The notes beneath the pieces are model-generated. The model had not been told where the DNA came from and did not search any database. It saw only the letters and a list, made by a program, of their open reading frames with translations. The translations under genes were made by a program, and so were the position numbers. A stretch of 64,000 bases of DNA from the NCBI RefSeq assembly GCF_001913705.1, contig NZ_MKQD01000034.1, positions 1 to 64,000 of the forward strand, given 5' to 3'. Each line of letters begins with the position of its first letter. The first letter of the stretch is position 1. The stretch is from Thalassotalea sp. PP2-459 (lineage in GTDB: Bacteria; Pseudomonadota; Gammaproteobacteria; Enterobacterales; Alteromonadaceae). Shown piece by piece: positions 1 to 8,186 of the stretch.

Positions 1-43
1 GTTCTCCTGAATAACCATTCTCTGCAATCAACGCCGTGCCTCT

Positions 44-92
44 AAAGCGTTTAATTCTCGCTGAATGACCGAATATTTATGCGAATTGGTAT
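44..92 (+). repeat. Dispersed intergenic repeat, copy 1
   Basis: These 49 bases recur identically at 40918-40966. The shared block begins aaagcgtttaattctcgc and ends cgaattggtat. The second copy is bounded by ATACCAA and TTGGTAT as short terminal inverted repeats; copy 1 keeps the right end but its left end reads differently (cctctaaag). Both copies are intergenic. The pattern fits a small non-coding mobile repeat of the MITE/REP kind; that label is inferred. Confidence 0.75.
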
Positions 93-113
93 TAGTGGCA
101 CCTCGTACCATTA

Positions 114-157
114 TTACCTGTAATGTGTTAGCCTTGGCACCATTATATTACAGGTAA
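114..157. promoter_or_regulatory. Inverted repeat before lacI-family gene
   Basis: TTACCTGTAAT at 114-124 is matched exactly by ATTACAGGTAA at 147-157, with 22 bases between. It ends 21 bases before the start of the LacI-family gene, so an autoregulatory operator or leader hairpin is likely. It does not have the compact central-CG palindrome usual for LacI-type operators, so the binding protein is uncertain. Confidence 0.45.
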
Positions 158-178
158 CCAGTTGGTTTACAGAAACTT

Positions 179-1180
179 ATGACCACCATTTATCAGGTAT
201 CAGAACTTGCCAAAGTCTCGCTTGCAACCGTATCTCGTGTGATGAACGGTAATCCTCGTGTGAGTGATAAAACACGCGAGAAAGTGTTAGCGGCAATGAA
301 AGAACTCGGCTATCGTCCAAACTTAACCGCTCAATCGTTAGCTTCTAATCGCAGCAACTGTGTTGGCTTGCTTGTTTCTGAAATTCATGGGCCTTTCTTT
401 GGGCAAATGATGAGTGCGGTGGAAACTGAACTACGTGCAGCGGGCAAGCATGTCATCATCACTGCAGGCCATAGTGATGAGGAAAAAGAAAAAGATGGCA
501 TTGAGTTTTTAATCAGCCGAAATTGTGATGCTATCATCGCTCATGTAGAGGCGGTGAGTGATGAGTATATTGAAAGCATTGCAAAAGAAAAAACACCGAT
601 GATTTTTATTAGTCGTTATGTAGCAAGTCTTGCCGATAAGTGTATCAGCTTAAATAATGAATATGGTGGTTACTTGGCAACGTCGACCATGATCAAACAT
701 GGGCATAAAGAAATCGCCTGTATTGCCGGGCCACAATCAAAAGCAGACGCAGTTGCTAGGCTTGCAGGTCATAAACGTGCAATGGCAGAGCATAACTTAC
801 CCATTAAAGAGTCGTTAATATATGAAGGTGAGTTTAAAGAAATAGGTGGTGTGTTAGGGTTAGAAAAATTTATTAAGTCTAACGATAATTTCACCGCAAT
901 TGTTTGTGCTAATGATGAAATTGCTTCTGGTGTCATGACCTATGCTCGGGAGCATGGTTTACACCTGCCTGATGATTTATCAGTTATAGGCTTTGATAAC
1001 GTTGTATTTGCTTCTCATTTATATCCTAAGTTAACCACAATTGAAAATCCCGTTGATCAGATGGGGCAAATGGCGGCTAAAATAATTTTGCGTGATGTCT
1101 ATAAGCAACAGCAAGACGTGATACAACACTTTTATTCACCAACGTTAATCAATAGAGATTCAATCGCTGATTTAACGTAA
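179..1180 (+). CDS. LacI-family transcriptional regulator
   Basis: A sugar-responsive repressor-type DNA-binding protein of 333 residues, the usual family length. The N-terminal helix-turn-helix (about residues 3-50) includes the hallmark ATVSRVMNG and the hinge-helix region (YRPNLTAQSLAS). The rest is a periplasmic-binding-protein-like effector domain, with NRDS near the C-terminus (LINRDS). Its general look is that of the GalR/AscG branch, which usually senses a sugar or glycoside. No sugar genes lie to the right; the target operon may lie left of the window. An inverted repeat precedes it. The effector cannot be named. Confidence 0.9.
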   Translation: MTTIYQVSELAKVSLATVSRVMNGNPRVSDKTREKVLAAMKELGYRPNLTAQSLASNRSNCVGLLVSEIHGPFFGQMMSAVETELRAAGKHVIITAGHSDEEKEKDGIEFLISRNCDAIIAHVEAVSDEYIESIAKEKTPMIFISRYVASLADKCISLNNEYGGYLATSTMIKHGHKEIACIAGPQSKADAVARLAGHKRAMAEHNLPIKESLIYEGEFKEIGGVLGLEKFIKSNDNFTAIVCANDEIASGVMTYAREHGLHLPDDLSVIGFDNVVFASHLYPKLTTIENPVDQMGQMAAKIILRDVYKQQQDVIQHFYSPTLINRDSIADLT

Positions 1181-1186
1181 TTTAAA

Positions 1187-1534
1187 TCAACAGACCCTAG
1201 CTAATTGATCACTATTTAATTTCAAGACATTGCTTGATTGGTTCAGTTGCTCTGTCATCTGCACCGATTCATCCGCCATGTTCGCTAATTTATTTATTCG
1301 AAGGTTCACTTTATCAGCGGCGTCTAATTATTGTTCAGTAAGTTCACCCTGTTGATATAAGGCATAGTAGTGCTCAGCGATACTGACAGCAGATTGCACA
1401 ACTTTTTATTGTTGATATAAAATGCTGTATTGAGGTGAAAGTAGTTTTGCACCAAGCAATAACAAACCTGATAACGTAATAGCTAAAATGATCGCTAACC
1501 GGTAGCGTATGGAAGTTTTCCGTAGTGCTTTCAT
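1187..1534 (-). pseudogene. Decayed methyl-accepting chemotaxis protein
   Basis: Reading the minus strand from an ATG at 1534 gives a clear chemoreceptor start: a basic N-terminus, a transmembrane helix (LAIILAITLSGLLLLGAKLL), then, after an in-frame TAA, a sensor-domain-like stretch (VVQSAVSIAEHYYALYQQ, GELTEQ). After a second TAA the frame continues as the far C-terminal helix typical of such receptors (ANMADESVQMTEQLNQSS), ending at a TGA at 1187-1189. Most of the ligand domain and the whole signalling hairpin are missing. This is therefore an internally deleted pseudogene with two internal stops, in one continuous frame of 116 codons. Confidence 0.75.
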
Positions 1535-1625
1535 ATCGACTTCTCAAGCGTAGGCATATATCAAGATTAGGAAATGATCGATATATTTATTAAAATGACC
1601 TATAAAAAGATCAAGTGGAGCAATT

Positions 1626-1832
1626 ATGTTGGAAGGTAGTGCGAGTATTTGTCCGTTGTGTCAGCAACATAATCGCTGCAATGTTGATGGTAACGAACCA
1701 TGTTGGTGTGTGAGCACTAACATACCTAAGGCATTGTTAGCGAACGTGCCAAAGAAGAAAAAAAATAGGGTATGTATCTGTGCTAAATGTATTGAAAAAT
1801 ATCATCTAGATTTAGCACAGCAAGTGAAATAA
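1626..1832 (+). CDS. Cysteine-rich CWC family protein
   Basis: A 68-residue cytoplasmic protein with nine cysteines, including CPLC near the N-terminus, the family-naming CWC at about residue 26-28, and CICAKC near the end. This spacing is that of the Cys_rich_CWC family, presumed to bind a metal; its function is not known. A purine-rich ribosome site (gtggag) stands just before the ATG. It is a stand-alone gene between the decayed receptor and a convergent gene on the minus strand. Confidence 0.8.
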   Translation: MLEGSASICPLCQQHNRCNVDGNEPCWCVSTNIPKALLANVPKKKKNRVCICAKCIEKYHLDLAQQVK

Positions 1833-1867
1833 TACGATAAGTTTTATCTACTGACTTTGTCAGCTGT

Positions 1868-2290
1868 TTACTTTTTTACCACAGTATATATTTTATTGAC
1901 GATTTTCCATTCGCCGTTATGTTTCAATAATGACAAGTAGTCGACATACTTCCAGCTGCCCATATCCCACTCAGCCCGCACTGAAGCGGCGGAATTTTCA
2001 ATATCCATAGCGATAATACTCGTGGTATGTTTGCCGGGTTTATCTTTACTAAAAAAGCCTAAAAAGGTCTGTAATTCGTAAACATTGTGCTTGCCGTCGG
2101 TTACTCCTTGAATTTTGGCATCAGGGTGAAACGCTTTTGCGACAATATCAGGGTCACCAAGTTTACTTCCTTCTAAGTAATAATTGACCGCTTTTTCTAC
2201 TGCATCTTTTTGTGATGTGTCCCCGTGGTACTGTGTACCGCTAATTGCTTGAAAACTAAAAAGTAGTGTACATAGGATTATTGCTTTCAT
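1868..2290 (-). CDS. Secreted NTF2-like (lumazine-binding-type) protein
   Basis: A 140-residue protein with a signal peptide (MKAIILCTLLFSFQAISG) followed by a SnoaL/NTF2-like cone fold, best matching the Lumazine_bd_2 type: an N-terminal helix (AVEKAVNYYLEGSKLGD), the FHPDAKIQGV strand, and the closing GEWKIVNKIY strand. Such proteins bind or act on small ligands, and no catalytic assignment is possible. It lies 23 bases after the AraC-type regulator gene on the same strand and is probably co-transcribed with it. Export to the periplasm is inferred from the signal peptide. Confidence 0.75.
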   Translation of the reverse strand: MKAIILCTLLFSFQAISGTQYHGDTSQKDAVEKAVNYYLEGSKLGDPDIVAKAFHPDAKIQGVTDGKHNVYELQTFLGFFSKDKPGKHTTSIIAMDIENSAASVRAEWDMGSWKYVDYLSLLKHNGEWKIVNKIYTVVKK

Positions 2291-2313
2291 AATGGTTCCG
2301 TTACTGTTGATGT

Positions 2314-3075
2314 TTAAATTAAAGTTTTTAAGAACTGCTTAGGTGAAATACCTATCTGTTGCCTAAACATATAAATAAAGGATGAACTAGATTGGTAACC
2401 TAACAATGCCGCTATACTGGCGATTTCATCTTTTTGCGCTAAATGCTTGATTGCTATTTGTATATTTAACCGTTGTCGCCATTGACTATAGGTTAATCCG
2501 GTTTCCTTTTTAAAATTTCTAGTTAATGTTCTTGCAGAAGTTTGAACAAATTTACCCCATGATAATAGATCACTTTTCATGGAAGGGTATTTTTGTAACT
2601 TTTCTATGATTGCGAGTAAACGTTCATCTTGTGGATAAGGTAAAAACATATCACGTTTGGTTAATTGTGGTAAATAATCTTGGAAAACAGCAATAAGCCG
2701 GTGATGTATTAAGGTTTGTTTGTTAGAGGAAGGTAGGGTGAGAAGCTCATTCATTAATGCTTTAAAAAATGTTGAAGCATGTGCGACAAAAGGTTGATCA
2801 ATGGTAGTTTCAAAGATGTCATCCGTTATATAAACCGCAGTTAATGCGACATCAGTTTTTGCGAGTAACTCATGTCTAATATTCGCTGGGATCATAAAAC
2901 CATGACACGCGGGTATAAAATAACGACCAGACCTAGTAATGACAGCAAGTACGCCAGATTTTATATATAAAAATTGGCTTTGCGGATGCTGATAAAACTC
3001 AACTCCAGCTTGGGCGGGGATATTTAAATGTTTAACATTGTAAACAGCGTTATTTTGCTGAATATGCATTGTCAT
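2314..3075 (-). CDS. AraC-family transcriptional regulator
   Basis: 253 residues. The N-terminal part (about 10-100) is a cupin-like ligand pocket (FYQHPQSQFLYIKSGVLAVI, FIPACHGFMIPANIRHEL). The C-terminal 100 residues carry the two helix-turn-helix motifs of AraC/XylS regulators, with the second signature close to consensus (IAALLGYQSSSSFIYMFRQQ, then GISPKQF). Its gene is followed by the NTF2-like gene, a likely target or partner. The effector is unknown. The 200-base region upstream of it faces the M61 peptidase gene, so both promoters lie there. Confidence 0.88.
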   Translation of the reverse strand: MTMHIQQNNAVYNVKHLNIPAQAGVEFYQHPQSQFLYIKSGVLAVITRSGRYFIPACHGFMIPANIRHELLAKTDVALTAVYITDDIFETTIDQPFVAHASTFFKALMNELLTLPSSNKQTLIHHRLIAVFQDYLPQLTKRDMFLPYPQDERLLAIIEKLQKYPSMKSDLLSWGKFVQTSARTLTRNFKKETGLTYSQWRQRLNIQIAIKHLAQKDEIASIAALLGYQSSSSFIYMFRQQIGISPKQFLKTLI

Positions 3076-3281
3076 AATATCTACACTAAGTTAATAATGA
3101 TCTTAATATGACAATTAGTGTTGTTTATTTTTACGAATAAAGCAAGATGGTCAAGAGAAGAGATGAAATGAAAAAGTTACTAAAAGTCCAGACAAGTTTT
3201 ATTAAAGTGTATACAATTCTAACGACCCGTCATTACAAATGCTTAAGATTATATATTTGTGATAACAGAGAAAAATAACTA

Positions 3282-5135
3282 ATGGAACAAATCATGAAAA
3301 AGTTTTTAATGCTTAGTTTGGCAATGTTTACTCACACATGCTTTGCTAATGGTGAAACCTTCTATCAAGTGTCATTTGACAATGCCGTACACCATGAAGC
3401 GCAAATTAGCGCGACATTTACCGAGGTTGAAAATCAAGTCTTAGAAGTGCAAATGAGTCGTGCGTCACCTGGACGATACGCAATGCATGAATTTATTAAA
3501 AATGTGTATAACGTATCGGCGGTTAATAGTGTTGGGCAACCAATAAATATTAAACGCGTTAATCCGTATCAATGGAATATAGAAGGCCATGATGGCGAGG
3601 TAACGTTAACTTATACATTATTTGGTGATAGAGCAGACGGCACATATTCTCAAATCGATAGAACGCATGCTCACCTGAATATGCCAGCTACTTTTGTGTG
3701 GGCTACAGGCCATGAAGACCGTGCAATCGATTTAGAATTTACGCCGTTTAATCCTCGATGGAAAGTAGCAACACAATTGCCAAAAGGTAAGGGTAGTTAT
3801 GCGTTTACTGCACCCAATTTAGCTTATTTTCTTGATAGTCCAGTAGAGTTGAGCGATCATCAGGTACGTTCTTGGCAAGTAGAGTCAAACGGCGAGAGTC
3901 AAACAATTCACTTAGCGGTTCATCACAATGGTACAGATGAAGATCTTGATAAATTTGCCAATATGGCAAAAGCGGTTGTCGCTGAACAAATAAAAGTATT
4001 TGGTGAGTTACCAACATTTGATTACGGCGAATACACCTTTATTGCTTGTTACCTACCACACGCAAAAGGTGACGGTATGGAACATAGAAATTCTACCATA
4101 CTCACTAATGCTACTTCGTTAGATGAAGCTGAGTTTAGCCAGTTAGGCACCTTGTCTCATGAGTTTTTTCATGCATGGAATGTTGAACGTATTCGTCCCG
4201 CAGAACTTGAGCCTTTTAACTTCATTGGTGCAAACATGACATCAAACCTATGGCTTGCTGAAGGCTTTACAACATACTACGACAAATTATTGATAAAGCG
4301 CGCTAATGAGTGGGATGAAGAGAAATTTTTGACGCACTTAAGTAGTATAGTGAATCAAGCATATTATCAGCGTGGACGTTTATATTTGTCACCTGAAGGT
4401 GCCAGTCAAATGGCAACGTTTGTTGATGCTGGCGTATCCGTAGATCGTACCAACTACAGTAATAATTACTTTAGTTATTATACATACGGTAGAGCTATGG
4501 GGTTAGCGTTAGATCTTATGATTCGTACGTCGTTTCCTGGCAAGTCACTAGATGATTATATGAAACAATTATGGAATGACTTTGGTAAAACAGAAACGCC
4601 ATATACCCGTGATGATGCCCGCTTAACTTTAGGTAAAGTAACGGGTGATCAGCAATTTGCTGATACGTTTTTTGCGGAGCATATATATGGTCGCACTAAA
4701 GTCGATTTTTCTGCATTATTGTCAACGGCTGGCTTAACCATCGAGCAAAAAGATGATGAGAGTGCATTTCTAGGTAAAGTTAACTTTAATTTCGTAGGTA
4801 AAGATGCCATGGTAAGTAATACCATGTTAGTTAACTCTCCGTTATATCAAGCGGGCGTAGAATATGGCGATCAAATCGTAAAATTAGGCCGTAGAACGAT
4901 TCGTTCACAAAAACTTTGGCATAAAGCACTCGCGCAATTTAAACCTGGAGATACTACCACCATTGAATATATTCAACGTGGTGAAACAGTGAAAAAATCG
5001 ATCACGTTTATTGCTGATCCAGCGGTTAAAGTGTCTGTACAAGATGATGATATCACCGATCAACAAGCAGAATTTAAAGCCGCTTGGCTAGGTGAAGACA
5101 AAAAGGATGAACAAGTAGAAGAGGCTGGTATTTAG
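3282..5135 (+). CDS. Secreted M61-family metallopeptidase with PDZ domain
   Basis: A 617-residue exported peptidase of the M61 (glycyl aminopeptidase-like) family. It begins with a signal peptide (KKFLMLSLAMFTHTCFA); a start four codons later at 3294 is equally plausible and gives a more typical signal. A beta-rich N-terminal domain (to about residue 210) precedes the catalytic domain with the zinc site HEFFH (293-297) inside the family motif HEFFHAWNVERIRP and the third ligand E327 in WLAEGFTTYY. A PDZ domain covers roughly residues 490-585. The acidic C-terminal tail is non-conserved. An intrinsic terminator follows at 5161-5187. Confidence 0.92.
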   Translation: MEQIMKKFLMLSLAMFTHTCFANGETFYQVSFDNAVHHEAQISATFTEVENQVLEVQMSRASPGRYAMHEFIKNVYNVSAVNSVGQPINIKRVNPYQWNIEGHDGEVTLTYTLFGDRADGTYSQIDRTHAHLNMPATFVWATGHEDRAIDLEFTPFNPRWKVATQLPKGKGSYAFTAPNLAYFLDSPVELSDHQVRSWQVESNGESQTIHLAVHHNGTDEDLDKFANMAKAVVAEQIKVFGELPTFDYGEYTFIACYLPHAKGDGMEHRNSTILTNATSLDEAEFSQLGTLSHEFFHAWNVERIRPAELEPFNFIGANMTSNLWLAEGFTTYYDKLLIKRANEWDEEKFLTHLSSIVNQAYYQRGRLYLSPEGASQMATFVDAGVSVDRTNYSNNYFSYYTYGRAMGLALDLMIRTSFPGKSLDDYMKQLWNDFGKTETPYTRDDARLTLGKVTGDQQFADTFFAEHIYGRTKVDFSALLSTAGLTIEQKDDESAFLGKVNFNFVGKDAMVSNTMLVNSPLYQAGVEYGDQIVKLGRRTIRSQKLWHKALAQFKPGDTTTIEYIQRGETVKKSITFIADPAVKVSVQDDDITDQQAEFKAAWLGEDKKDEQVEEAGI

Positions 5136-5160
5136 TTTTTTACTGTTCAGGATGAGAATT

Positions 5161-5187
5161 AAAAAGGCTCAGGTAGAGCCTTTTTTA
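5161..5187 (+). terminator. Rho-independent terminator after M61 gene
   Basis: AAAAAGGCTC pairs with GAGCCTTTTTT across a five-base loop, giving a stem followed by a T run on the plus strand, 25 bases after the peptidase stop codon. Confidence 0.85.
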
Positions 5188-5204
5188 GTAAAAAGGTAAA
5201 CAAG

Positions 5205-5633
5205 GTGTATACACAAAAGCAAATCGAACATTTAACCGCTGAGCTACGCTCAAGGTTGGGTGACAATATTATATGGAAATATGAAGATCGTTATGGGGTA
5301 ATGTTGAGCGAATTTGCGCAAAACAAATCTGATGATGTATTTGAGAGGCTTGTGCCCATATTCCCGTTTCAGTGGGATCATAAAGCGGCGAAAAAACTAC
5401 CTAATGTGTTAAAGAATGAATTAAAAGATTTGGCTCGCATTGGAAAAAAACAAAAATTATTGTTAACGCCAAAGAAAAAAAATTCACCTGCGATAGTTGC
5501 ATTTTGGTGGCCATGGGGTCATGGAGGCACCTATTCTCTAAGGCTAAAAGTCTTAGAATACAATATCTCAGTTGACGAAATAAATGAAAAGCAAAGCGGA
5601 CTATTCGATCGACTATTCTCTTGGTTGAGTTGA
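5205..5633 (+). CDS. Uncharacterised 142-residue protein
   Basis: A GTG-started ORF of 142 residues with normal codon use for the window. It has no signal peptide or membrane helix. A charged N-terminal half ends in a basic run (KKQKLLLTPKKKN), followed by an unusual tryptophan/glycine patch (AFWWPWGHGGTYSLRLKVL) and an amphipathic tail (LFDRLFSWLS). I do not recognise the family. It stands alone between the peptidase terminator and the convergent exporter operon. It is considered real because the frame is open, has acceptable spacing to an AGG upstream, and does not lie opposite a better gene. Confidence 0.55.
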   Translation: MYTQKQIEHLTAELRSRLGDNIIWKYEDRYGVMLSEFAQNKSDDVFERLVPIFPFQWDHKAAKKLPNVLKNELKDLARIGKKQKLLLTPKKKNSPAIVAFWWPWGHGGTYSLRLKVLEYNISVDEINEKQSGLFDRLFSWLS

Positions 5634-5714
5634 TGACATATCAATGTGGCGTAGTAGATAAGCTTATGGAAAAACGTATAAAGATATATTCGTCACCACA
5701 TTGAGAGTTTTTTT

Positions 5715-5743
5715 GTACCTTCTCTGTCATCTTGAGAAGGTAC
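5715..5743. other. Strong hairpin between convergent genes
   Basis: GTACCTTCTC (5715-5724) pairs perfectly with GAGAAGGTAC (5734-5743) over a nine-base loop, five bases beyond the end of the exporter operon. The T run lies on its 5' side on the plus strand, so it is not a textbook intrinsic terminator for either direction. It may protect the 3' end of the exporter mRNA. Confidence 0.5.
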
Positions 5744-5747
5744 ACTG

Positions 5748-8180
5748 CTATTCTTCTGTCGCTCTAAGGCATTTAATCACAGGATTTGCAACATATTGCC
5801 TGATGGGTAAGTAACACCCTATAAGTGTAACACTAACCACTATAACCAGTGTGACAGACAACCAAATAATTGCACTAGCATTAATGAGATCATTGAGTTG
5901 TTCAGCAAACATGAAAAACAAGCAGGAACTTGTAAATACACTGCCAATTAGGCCACAGAATAAAGCCTTCACGTTTTCTTTAAACATCATTGATAATATA
6001 TCAGAACCTTTGGCACCTATCGCCAAACGTGTACCAATTTCATGACGTCGAAGTTGGCTTGAGTAACTTAAAATGCCATATAGACCTATTATTGCTAAAA
6101 AAAGCGTCAGTATTGTTAAACAACCTGTGACCGCGATGGTTGTATACTGCATAAATAACAAACGGTGCTTATCATCATCAAACGGTTTAATTTCTCGAAT
6201 GGTATAGTGAATGGATACAGACTCTACCACGCTAAGCAAATCCGCCTTTTTAAGCGGGGTAGATACTATTGGTTTCAACATGATATTGGCGCGCTTTCTG
6301 CTATCGGGAACGTATGCCCTAGGAGGGACATCAAGATCGTTTGGCAGCTGCAAACCTTGTACAACACCAATAACGTTATAATCACGCCCCCAAAAGCGAA
6401 CTTTTTTGTTTATCACCGTCTCTGTTGACGCGAGTAAATGGGCCATTTTTTCATTGATCACCATCACAAATTCACCATCTAAAACTTGTTGTTCGGTAAA
6501 GTTTTCACCCGTGATAAACGTTTGACTAAGCATGGGAAAATACCCGTCATCAATTAATTTTACTTCTGGCGTAAATTGCGTATTTTGCTCTGGATCGAAT
6601 ATTGGGTAGTTACCAAACCATATTAATGGTGATAACGAAATTGTCGATTGAGCAATTTCTGGGTGTTGATTTAACGCACGATTGATTTGGATTAAATCAT
6701 TGCGAAGTGTTTCCGTTGGCGTCTCTGTGGGGTTTTTCTCCATTAACCTTAATTGCCATAGGTTATCTACTGATATCCCCATTGGTTGATTAATTGTCTT
6801 ATATGCCTGATTAAACATAGCAAGATTAATAAAAATTAATGTGGCGGCAATGGTGATTTGAATAGCAATTAAACTTGATCTAACGGATGCTTTAATTTGT
6901 ATTCCACTACCTTTACCACTTTGGTTCAAAGCATTGTTAAGCCGATGATATGGTACTAGTTGTCGACATACTAGGGTAAAAATCGTATTGAGCAACAATA
7001 GTACGCAGGTGCTAAATGCTAATGAAAACCAAGATAAAGACAGCTCTTCAGCTCTAGGTAACACTGAGGTTAGATGTTGTTGTAGCAGATAGAAACCCAA
7101 ATAGGCAAAAGCCAATACAAAAGGGAGCGCAATCAATAACAACATACCATATTCTATGAACAACAATGTAAACAGGTTAAACTTTTTAGCACCTATGGCG
7201 GCATGAATCGCTAAATTACGCTGTTGTTCAACTGTTCTCGACATAAACAAATTAGTGATGTTTGTCATTGCGATGAAAAAAATGCCTAAACAAGCAAAAA
7301 ACACGTAATAAATAAGCTCTGATTGTCCTTGATAGATGGCATTACTCAGTTCAATGAGTTCGATGGATACCTGCCAATCTTGAAAACTTGGCTGATTAGC
7401 AAAAGTTTGTTGCCATAAATCACGCTGCTGATTATTCAATTGCTGTTTTAAGTTATTAACATTCTGATTTTCATGTAGTTTAAATAACGTGTGAACAGCG
7501 CCGTCTATTGAAGATAGCTCACCCCAGCCCATTTGTTCTGCCCAGTTAAAATCCCAAGCTAACCAAAGCTGTGTTTTTCGGCCAATACCTTTGATTTCTG
7601 GCTCAACAAAACTTGGCGACAACACTCCAATAATGGGATGAGAAATACCTCGGATATCAATGCTTTTTGATTGTATATTTGGATCGCTACCAAATTGCTC
7701 TTGCCAAAGTTGATAACTGAGAATAGCGCCAGGGGTAAAGCTCTCTATTTTTTGTTGATGGGAAAAATTACCGCCAACAATGAATGTTGCGCCTAATAAA
7801 TCAAACCATTCATTGGTGACATAACCACTTTCAATGGTAACTGGCTCTGCCAATGAGGTGATAACATCGGTTATCAAGTAGCTAAGTGCTACGTTTTCAT
7901 TCTCACCTTGGTTTTTATATAGTTGTTTTGCCGCCGGATAAGAAAATCCTTCACCGATAAAATTACCCTCTTGATTTACCATTGCTTGCTTAGCAAGATA
8001 TAGTTTTTCCATTTCTGGGTAAGGTAAAGGTTTTATCAACATGAGATAAATTAGGGTGGTCGCACATAATAATGCGCCTAATGTGATCGCAATTGTTGCA
8101 ACCACATTGGCACCAAACATCGGGTGTCTTGTTATCGATTGCCATGCTTGTTTCATGTGATATGTCATTGATGAAGCCAT
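5748..8180 (-). CDS. ABC transporter permease, duplicated MacB/FtsX type (1)
   Basis: An inner-membrane permease of 810 residues with the layout TM helix, MacB-type periplasmic core, three-helix FtsX domain, a second TM plus periplasmic domain, and a second FtsX domain. The first helix (VVATIAITLGALLCATTLIY) and the FtsX signatures RTVEQQRNLAIHAAIGAKK and RRHEIGTRLAIGAK are clear. Twice the size of ordinary MacB-like permeases, it resembles the duplicated permeases often annotated as ADOP-type. I use the ATG at 8180, not the GTG before it, since AGGGTGGG stands upstream. Six bases separate it from the paralogous permease gene. It probably pairs with that permease and the neighbouring ATPase. 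The substrate is unknown. Confidence 0.88.
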   Translation of the reverse strand: MASSMTYHMKQAWQSITRHPMFGANVVATIAITLGALLCATTLIYLMLIKPLPYPEMEKLYLAKQAMVNQEGNFIGEGFSYPAAKQLYKNQGENENVALSYLITDVITSLAEPVTIESGYVTNEWFDLLGATFIVGGNFSHQQKIESFTPGAILSYQLWQEQFGSDPNIQSKSIDIRGISHPIIGVLSPSFVEPEIKGIGRKTQLWLAWDFNWAEQMGWGELSSIDGAVHTLFKLHENQNVNNLKQQLNNQQRDLWQQTFANQPSFQDWQVSIELIELSNAIYQGQSELIYYVFFACLGIFFIAMTNITNLFMSRTVEQQRNLAIHAAIGAKKFNLFTLLFIEYGMLLLIALPFVLAFAYLGFYLLQQHLTSVLPRAEELSLSWFSLAFSTCVLLLLNTIFTLVCRQLVPYHRLNNALNQSGKGSGIQIKASVRSSLIAIQITIAATLIFINLAMFNQAYKTINQPMGISVDNLWQLRLMEKNPTETPTETLRNDLIQINRALNQHPEIAQSTISLSPLIWFGNYPIFDPEQNTQFTPEVKLIDDGYFPMLSQTFITGENFTEQQVLDGEFVMVINEKMAHLLASTETVINKKVRFWGRDYNVIGVVQGLQLPNDLDVPPRAYVPDSRKRANIMLKPIVSTPLKKADLLSVVESVSIHYTIREIKPFDDDKHRLLFMQYTTIAVTGCLTILTLFLAIIGLYGILSYSSQLRRHEIGTRLAIGAKGSDILSMMFKENVKALFCGLIGSVFTSSCLFFMFAEQLNDLINASAIIWLSVTLVIVVSVTLIGCYLPIRQYVANPVIKCLRATEE

Positions 8181-8186
8181 CACTAT

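Noticed and set aside
96-150. Two TGGCACC sites suggesting sigma-54 promoters before the LacI gene
   Set aside because: Neither has a -12 GC at the required spacing (ACCA and TATT stand there).
5715-5743. Rho-independent terminator of the exporter operon
   Set aside because: The stem is strong but the T run is on the wrong side for either direction, so it is listed only as a hairpin.
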